In this document: in pieces, positions 49,913 to 54,352 of the stretch
Position numbering within the stretch: the stretch's first letter is position 1
Layout: every line of letters starts with the position of its first letter
Origin: Blautia glucerasea
GTDB taxonomy: Bacteria > Bacillota > Clostridia > Lachnospirales > Lachnospiraceae
Length of the DNA: 54,352 nucleotides
Assembly: GCF_013304385.1 (NCBI RefSeq)
Contig: NZ_JAAITU010000026.1
Location: 1-54,352 of the forward strand
Direction: 5' to 3'
Translations under genes and position numbers: made by a program
The notes under the pieces: model-generated
What the model was told of the DNA's origin: nothing
What the model saw: only the letters and a program-made list of their open reading frames with translations
The model's database searches: none

Positions 49913-51218
49913 GGAAGTAAAGGCAACTCTGGAAACCACCGAGAAAGGCGGTGTCCGCCAGAGCATACGGAACTGCCTGACCGTATTCCAGCGTGACCCG
50001 GTGCTTGCCGGGGCAATCGCCTATAACATCCTGACCGACCGAAAGGACATCATAAAGCCCATCGGTTTTCACAGAGAAAGCACAGCCCTGACCGATACAG
50101 ACATGAAGTATCTGCTTCTCTATCTGGAGGAAACCTACGGGCTGACCAGTGAGAAAAAGATTGAAACCGCCATCGGGATTGTGGCGAATGAGAATAAGTA
50201 CCACCCCATCCGGGATTTTCTGAACAGCCTTGCATGGGACGGGACGGAGCGCATCCGCTTCTGTCTGCGGCACTTTCTGGGGGCGGATGTGGACGATTAC
50301 ACCTATGAAGCCCTAAAGCTGTTTCTTTTGGGGGCGATTACAAGGGCATTTAAGCCCGGAAGCAAGTTTGAAATCATGCTGTGTCTGGTAGGCGGTCAGG
50401 GGGCTGGCAAGTCCACCTTCTTCCGTCTGCTGGCAGTCCGGGACGAGTGGTTTTCCGATGATTTGCGGAAGCTGGACGATGATAACGTGTACCGCAAGCT
50501 GCAAGGTCACTGGATAATTGAAATGTCGGAAATGATGGCAACCGCCAATGCCAAGAGCATTGAGGAAATCAAGTCTTTTCTAAGCCGACAGAAAGAGGTT
50601 TATAAGATACCCTATGAAACCCACCCGGCAGACCGTCCCCGTCAGTGCGTGTTCGGCGGTACTTCCAACGCCCTTGACTTTCTCCCCCTTGACCGTTCCG
50701 GCAACCGCCGATTTATCCCGGTCATGGTGTACCCGGAGCAAGCCGAGGTTCACATTTTGGAGGACGAAGCCGCTTCCAGAGCCTATATCAGCCAGATGTG
50801 GGCGGAAGCAATGGAGATTTACCGAAGCGGCAGGTACAAGCTGTCATTCAGCCCAGCCATGCAGCGGTATCTCAAAGAACACCAGCGGGATTTTATGCCG
50901 GAGGACACCAAAGCCGGGATGATACAGGCTTACCTTGATAAGTACACCGGGGAAACGGTCTGTTCCAAGCAGCTCTACAAGGAAGCCTTAAATCACACCT
51001 TTGACGAGCCGAAGCAATGGGAAATCCGGGAAATCAACGAGATAATGAACCAGTGCATTACCGGGTGGAACTACTTTTCCAATCCAAGAATGTTTGCGGA
51101 ATATGGCAGACAAAAGGGCTGGGAGCGTGAAAACCCGGCAACGGACTCCGGCAACCCGTCTGAAAAAACGATGGATGGTTTTGTGGAGGTCACAGAACAG
51201 ATGGAGCTTCCATTCTGA
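49824..51218 (+). CDS. VapE / P4-type replication helicase
   Basis: A 464-aa ATPase of the virulence-associated protein E family, related to the SF3-like helicase part of P4 primase. A leader with KYHPIRDFLNSLAWDGTERI (about 130-149) precedes Walker A CLVGGQGAGKSTFFRLL (about 190-206), WIIEMSEMM (Walker B region, about 233-241) and CVFGGTSNALDFLPLDRSGNRRFIPV (about 274-299). It would unwind DNA for replication of the excised element. The TTG at 49824 (AAAGGATGTG upstream) gives an overlap of 89 bp with the primase gene; an ATG at 49878 is an alternative. Iteron-like repeats follow directly. Confidence 0.87.
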   Translation: MNSEWQSLPPQTQQELKNTMNAMQPPQSVEEVKATLETTEKGGVRQSIRNCLTVFQRDPVLAGAIAYNILTDRKDIIKPIGFHRESTALTDTDMKYLLLYLEETYGLTSEKKIETAIGIVANENKYHPIRDFLNSLAWDGTERIRFCLRHFLGADVDDYTYEALKLFLLGAITRAFKPGSKFEIMLCLVGGQGAGKSTFFRLLAVRDEWFSDDLRKLDDDNVYRKLQGHWIIEMSEMMATANAKSIEEIKSFLSRQKEVYKIPYETHPADRPRQCVFGGTSNALDFLPLDRSGNRRFIPVMVYPEQAEVHILEDEAASRAYISQMWAEAMEIYRSGRYKLSFSPAMQRYLKEHQRDFMPEDTKAGMIQAYLDKYTGETVCSKQLYKEALNHTFDEPKQWEIREINEIMNQCITGWNYFSNPRMFAEYGRQKGWERENPATDSGNPSEKTMDGFVEVTEQMELPF

Positions 51219-51414
51219 AAATGACCGCCCGTTGCACCCCCTGTTGCTATCCCGTTGCCGAGCCGGTTGCCGGGGAAAACCCCTTATTTCCGGGCTTTTC
51301 TCCCTTATAACAACCAAAACAACAGAAAAATAAAAGAAAAGTATAAATAGTAACCATCGCCAGATTGAGATTGTTTGCAAGGTCTTTTGAAGCCCGTTGC
51401 CGGACTTCGTTGCC
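51137..51414. other. Candidate replication origin: GTTGC(C) iterons flanking an AT-rich stretch
   Basis: GTTGC occurs six times on the plus strand (51231, 51243, 51254, 51266, 51396, 51409) and GGCAAC twice (51137, 51150), within 280 bp. Between the two clusters, about 51305-51375 is AT-rich and free of the motif. It follows the VapE helicase gene, as an origin unwound by VapE might. Function is inferred from layout only. No gene lies between 51219 and 51459. Confidence 0.5.
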
Positions 51415-51459
51415 GACACCCTCTGTCTGGCTATTTTCATGTATGGAGGATAACTGCCT

Positions 51460-51657
51460 ATGGCAAAAAACAAAACAGAGATTCATGTGACTACTGTGTT
51501 TGACGGGGAGCTTGACGCAACCGATGTGTTCGTCAGCCTGATTTCCCAGAAATATGGAAGGACAAATTCAAAAGAATATCTTGCTAAAAAGAAAGATATG
51601 AAGTATAATGAAGATGAGGTTCAAAAGAGCCAGATACCGTCTGGATTGTGTGGGTAA
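51460..51657 (+). CDS. Small element-encoded protein upstream of the recombinase
   Basis: A 65-aa soluble protein: KNKTEIHVTTVFDGELDATDVFVSLISQKYG, then a charged tail ending IPSGLCG. Short ORFs of this type sit before the serine recombinase in related clostridial elements; function unknown. TGGAGG lies 10 bp before the ATG. Its stop is immediately followed by the recombinase ATG, and its last codons contain the right copy of the 18-bp inverted repeat. Confidence 0.75.
   Translation: MAKNKTEIHVTTVFDGELDATDVFVSLISQKYGRTNSKEYLAKKKDMKYNEDEVQKSQIPSGLCG
51630..51650 (+). repeat. 18-bp inverted repeat, right copy, with local palindrome
   Basis: GATACCGTCTGGATTGTG (51633-51650) is the exact reverse complement of 42690-42707. 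It overlaps a CCAGA-TACCG-TCTGG palindrome (51630-51644) ending 13 bp before the recombinase start codon. Confidence 0.85.
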
Positions 51658-53328
51658 ATGGCTATGATGAACGAAATGGAATACAGAACAATCGGAAAGG
51701 CACTTGCCGGGGGCTATCGTGCGGCGGTCTATTGCAGGCTGTCAAAGGACGATGACCTGCAAGGCGAAAGTGCCAGTATCGCAAACCAGCGTGATATGCT
51801 GGAAAAATACTGCGAAAAGCAGGGATGGGAGGTTGTGGCAGTCTATCAGGATGATGGCTTCACAGGTCTTAACATGGAGCGTCCTGATTTACAGAGAATG
51901 TTGAGAGCCATTGAGCGCAGGCAGATCAACCTTGTCATCACGAAAGACCTCAGCCGACTGGGGCGTAACTATCTGCAAACCGGGCATTTGATTGAGGACT
52001 TTTTCCCAAGAAACGGTGTCCGCTATATCGCCATGAATGACGGTATCGACACCCTGCGGGATAACAACGATATTGCCCCGTTCAAGAATATCCTGAACGA
52101 GATGTACAGCAAGGATATTTCCAAGAAAGTCCATTCCTCTTATCTTCTGAAAGCGCAGAAAGGACAGTTTACCGGGTGTCTTGCCCCGTTTGGGTATCGG
52201 AAAGACCCGGAGGACAAAAACCATCTGCTCATTGACGAGGAAACCGCCCCGATTGTGCGGCTGATTTTCGGATATGCCCTAAACGGTCATGGTCCGAACT
52301 ATATCCGCAGACGGCTGGAGGAAGAAAAAATCCCCTGCCCCACATGGTGGAACCGGGAACGGGGGCTTCGCAATACCCGCACCAAATGGGAAAAGAAAGA
52401 CCCGGAAAACGGGCGGTATATGTGGGACTTCTCCGTTATCAAAGACCTTTTGATGAATCCCGTCTACACCGGGGCGATTGCTTCCCAGAAAAAAGACTAC
52501 CGCTTCAAAATCGGCACGATTGGGGAAAAGAAACCGGAGGACTGGGTTGTGGTTGAGGGACAGCACGAACCGCTGATTGACCGCATGAGCTTTGATATTG
52601 TGCAGAACAAGCTGAAATCCCGCCAGCGTCCGGGGCAGACCAATGAAATCAGCCTGTTTGCCGGACTGATAAAATGCGGCGAGTGTGGGAAGTCGCTGAC
52701 GATACGCTACACAAACGCAAAACATCCCCAGCGGATTTACTCCTGCAAGACCTACAATGCCTTTGGAAAGAACCACTGCACCCAGCACCGGATTGACTAT
52801 GACACCCTTTACAGCCATGTGCTGCGGAAAATCCGGGAATGTGCCAGAGCTGCCCTGATGGACGGGGAAGCGGTTGCTGACCGCCTGACCAATACCTGTG
52901 AAGCCGAGCAGCGGGAACAGCGGGAAGCAATGGAACGCTCCCTTACAAGGGACGAGGAACGGATTGAGGTTCTGGACAAAATGGTCATGCGGCTTTATGA
53001 GGATATGATTGCAGGGCGTATCAGTGAGCAGAATTTCAACACCATGCTGGAAAAGACACAGACCGAGCAGACGGAGCTTAAAACAAAAGTGTCCGAGGGC
53101 AGAAAGCGGCTGTCCGATGAAGTCCAGCTTGCCAATGACGCAAAACAATGGGTGGAAGCCATTCAGGAATACGCCAACATCACAGAGCTGGACGCAGCCA
53201 CCCTCAACCGCTTAATCAAAGAAATCGTCGTGCATGAGCGCATTGACGAAGATAAAACAAGACACATTTCTATCGAAATTCATTTTAATCTCAAACCCAT
53301 CCCGGAGGTGGAACAGGTCACTGCCTGA
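51658..53328 (+). CDS. Large serine recombinase (integrase/excisionase of the mobilizable element)
   Basis: A 556-aa TnpX/DUF4368-type recombinase. The catalytic domain (about 20-165) opens with AAVYCRLSKDDDLQGESASIANQ, whose Ser after RL is the nucleophile, and has LVITKDLSRLGRNYLQTG (about 93-110). The Recombinase domain (about 190-310) precedes a zinc ribbon (CGECGKSLTIRY, about 337-348, with CKTYNAFGKNHC near 364). A coiled-coil segment (about 415-480) and a DUF4368-like end follow. It has weak ribosome-site similarity and depends on TAAATG coupling to the small ORF before it. Its location next to the right end, and the AAACAGTT core, fit it being the element's integrase. Confidence 0.95.
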   Translation: MAMMNEMEYRTIGKALAGGYRAAVYCRLSKDDDLQGESASIANQRDMLEKYCEKQGWEVVAVYQDDGFTGLNMERPDLQRMLRAIERRQINLVITKDLSRLGRNYLQTGHLIEDFFPRNGVRYIAMNDGIDTLRDNNDIAPFKNILNEMYSKDISKKVHSSYLLKAQKGQFTGCLAPFGYRKDPEDKNHLLIDEETAPIVRLIFGYALNGHGPNYIRRRLEEEKIPCPTWWNRERGLRNTRTKWEKKDPENGRYMWDFSVIKDLLMNPVYTGAIASQKKDYRFKIGTIGEKKPEDWVVVEGQHEPLIDRMSFDIVQNKLKSRQRPGQTNEISLFAGLIKCGECGKSLTIRYTNAKHPQRIYSCKTYNAFGKNHCTQHRIDYDTLYSHVLRKIRECARAALMDGEAVADRLTNTCEAEQREQREAMERSLTRDEERIEVLDKMVMRLYEDMIAGRISEQNFNTMLEKTQTEQTELKTKVSEGRKRLSDEVQLANDAKQWVEAIQEYANITELDAATLNRLIKEIVVHERIDEDKTRHISIEIHFNLKPIPEVEQVTA

Positions 53329-53413
53329 CCTGTCCCGCCGGGACGGTTCTCTTAAAAAATACCATATAGATTTTTTGTACGCCGCCGCCCGCCATCGAGC
53401 AGAGTTTTACACC

Positions 53414-53433
53414 TAATTGGGGATAAAACAGTT
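53414..53433 (+). other. attR of the mobilizable element
   Basis: Element arm TAATTGGGGAT (53414-53424) followed by the core AAACAGTT (53426-53433). Joined to the left arm in the circle, the core is flanked by imperfect inverted arms, as in serine-integrase attP sites, with a central CA dinucleotide. Confidence 0.8.
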
Positions 53434-53503
53434 GATGGCCGGCGGCGGTGTCGCCCTCATCGGCATCACCCTTGTACCTCTGCTCTCCGGCCTGTTCGGT
53501 TGA
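53434..53503 (+). pseudogene. maff2: maff2 3' fragment
   Basis: Encodes MAGGGVALIGITLVPLLSG-LFG-stop, the second membrane helix of Maff2, in frame with the 5' fragment once the element is removed. An ATG starts the fragment but no ribosome site is present. Confidence 0.88.
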
Positions 53504-53523
53504 TCGTCCGGCGGTGATCGCTT

Positions 53524-54213
53524 ATGGGCGGCATACTCGACAAACTCGATGAATGGCTCCGAGGGCTGCTCATCGAGGGGATCACGGGAAACCTGTCGGG
53601 CATGTTCGATACGGTCAATACCAAAGTAGGCGAGATCGCCGGTGAAGTGGGACAGACGCCGCTGGCATGGAACAGCGGCGTCTTTTCTATGATCCGAAAC
53701 CTCTCTGAAACGGTGATCGTTCCAATCGCCGGGGTTATCCTGACATTCGTAATGTGTTATGAGCTGATCCAGCTTGTGACAGAGAAAAACAATCTGCACG
53801 ATGTAGATACCTGGATGTTCTTCAAGTGGATTTTCAAGACATTCTGTGCCGTTCTCATTGTGACGAACACATGGAATATCGTCATGGGTATCTTCGATGT
53901 GGGGCAAAGCGTTGTGAACAGCAGCGCAGGCGTCATCATCGGAAATACCTCCATTGATATCAGCAGCGTCATCACGGATATGGAGGCGCAGCTTGAAGCC
54001 CTGGGCACGGGAGAACTGTTCGGGCTGTGGTTCCAGGCCCTTTTTGTGGGACTTACCATGAACGCCCTTTCCATCTGTATCATGCTTGTCATCTACGGCC
54101 GCATGATCGAGGTGTATTTGACAACTTCCGTTGGACCGATTCCGCTTGCCACTATGACAAACCGGGATTGGAGCCATACAGGACAGAACTACTTGAAATC
54201 CCTGTTTGCATAA
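53524..54213 (+). pseudogene. VirB6/TrbL-like (CD1112-family) conjugation protein, truncated at its C-terminus
   Basis: The frame gives 229 aa. It begins MGGILDKLDEWLRGLLIEGI, an amphipathic region, followed by membrane helices at about 64-84, 98-118 and 179-200 and the conserved YGRMIEVYLTTSVGPIPLATM. Full-length relatives continue past NYLKSLFA with two or more further membrane helices (about 280-290 aa in total). Here it stops at TAA directly after SLFA, where sequence unlike the family begins. The likely cause is an insertion sequence. This is a channel component of the ICE's type IV secretion system; the truncation should disable it. Confidence 0.75.
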
Positions 54214-54352
54214 GGGCACTGAAAAACTTCCATTTTTTCTTAAGTGGAAGTTTTTCTTTTATATTTTTTCAATTTTTTTTTAGAAAAAGCACAAAAAAGC
54301 TATGGCTTACTCCATAGCCAGCTCTTCTAATCTTACTATTCGTTTTACATTT
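54211..54352 (-). mobile_element. End of a probable insertion sequence in the VirB6-like gene
   Basis: Sequence composition switches at about 54211 from GC-rich coding to AT-rich DNA. GGGCACTGAAAAACTTCC (54214-54231) may be the terminal inverted repeat. It runs into a perfect hairpin, GAAAAACTTCCA (54221-54232) with TGGAAGTTTTTC (54245-54256). On the minus strand a coding frame ends at 54307. The other IS end lies beyond the window, so this is only a partial view. Confidence 0.6.
54307..54352 (-). CDS. C-terminal end of a probable transposase (partial)
   Basis: On the minus strand the last 14 codons read NVKRIVRLEELAME followed by TAA (54309-54307). GCTATGG/CCATAGC (about 54299-54317) forms a terminator-like hairpin over the stop, then a T-run on that strand. 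The length is far too short to assign a family; a transposase is inferred from position at an insertion junction. Confidence 0.45.
   Translation of the reverse strand, partial: NVKRIVRLEELAME

Larger units (their letters stand above)
42646..53433 (+). mobile_element. 10.8-kb integrative mobilizable element inserted in maff2
   Basis: Both boundaries are seen in the host gene. AAACAGTT occurs at 42646-42653 and at 53426-53433, and joining the flanks across it rebuilds maff2 (GMKQ-L-MAGGGVALIGI). Genes inside: HTH regulator, TnpV, DUF1835/DUF3658-like cargo, minus-strand XRE regulator, small ORFs with DUF3847, oriT, XRE-DUF2178 pair, MobA/MobL relaxase, primase, VapE, and a large serine recombinase whose stop is about 100 bp from the right end. 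No conjugation pore genes are present, so it is mobilizable rather than self-transferable. Confidence 0.92.
36080..54352 (+). mobile_element. Left part of a Tn1549-like integrative conjugative element, itself interrupted three times
   Basis: The gene order is an ICE-conserved hypothetical, a HTH/DUF6017 protein, PcfB (DUF3801), VirD4/TraG, Maff2, and a VirB6/TrbL-like (CD1112) protein. This is the transfer backbone shared by Tn1549-like elements of gut Firmicutes. The left end is placed only approximately (about 36070-36120), from the break in the chromosomal gene. The element continues past the right edge of the window, so its integrase and relaxase are not visible. Insertions inside it are a group II intron, a mobilizable element and an IS. 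Confidence 0.8.

Noticed and set aside
1-54352. CRISPR array, rRNA or tRNA genes
   Set aside because: No regularly spaced direct repeats of CRISPR type, and no tRNA- or rRNA-like conserved blocks were recognised on either strand by eye.

Overview
The window looks like chromosome of a spore-forming anaerobic Firmicute, most likely Lachnospiraceae (Blautia/Dorea-like). The evidence is moderate-to-low GC, strong AGGAGG ribosome binding sites, TTG/GTG starts, T-box control, sporulation genes in Bacillus/Clostridium order, and a typical clostridial conjugative element. No rRNA, tRNA or CRISPR array was seen.

1-17.3 kb, core chromosome. A T-box-controlled proS is followed by a convergent secreted protein, an Rpn-type nuclease, a DUF4430 lipoprotein, a thiE-HAD-thiD thiamine operon, cca and a CotS-like gene. 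Next is the conserved cluster hup-rqcP-yabP-yabQ-divIC-spoIIE-tilS-hpt-ftsH. The spoIIE here lacks the multispanning membrane domain. It has a promoter-like TTGACA/TATAAT pair 21 bp apart that overlaps a Spo0A-box-like sequence, as at Bacillus spoIIE.

17.3-36.1 kb, metabolism and transport. This holds a GH13 amylase, class II fba, an Eis-like acetyltransferase, and a sugar ABC importer (binding protein plus two permeases, no ATPase). It continues with a YesN/YesM-type two-component system coupled to a second solute-binding lipoprotein, a MATE exporter, a NiCo riboswitch in front of a cation diffusion facilitator, and a PQQ-like propeller protein. The last chromosomal gene has lost its N-terminus at the edge of a mobile element.

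36.1-54.35 kb, nested mobile DNA. A Tn1549-like integrative conjugative element (ICE) starts near 36.1 kb and runs off the right end. It has been hit three times. A group II intron (38960-41340) sits in the VirD4/TraG coupling gene. A 10.8-kb integrative mobilizable element (IME, about 42646-53433) splits the small membrane gene maff2, with AAACAGTT at both junctions. An insertion sequence appears to cut the VirB6/TrbL-like gene at about 54210. The IME carries TnpV, a DUF1835/DUF3658-like protein, two regulatory modules, a MOBQ-type oriT and MobA/MobL relaxase, a CHC2 primase, a VapE helicase with a candidate iteron origin, and a large serine recombinase next to its right end. The intron can splice out of virD4, but maff2 and the VirB6-like gene are physically broken, so the host ICE is probably impaired while the IME looks intact.
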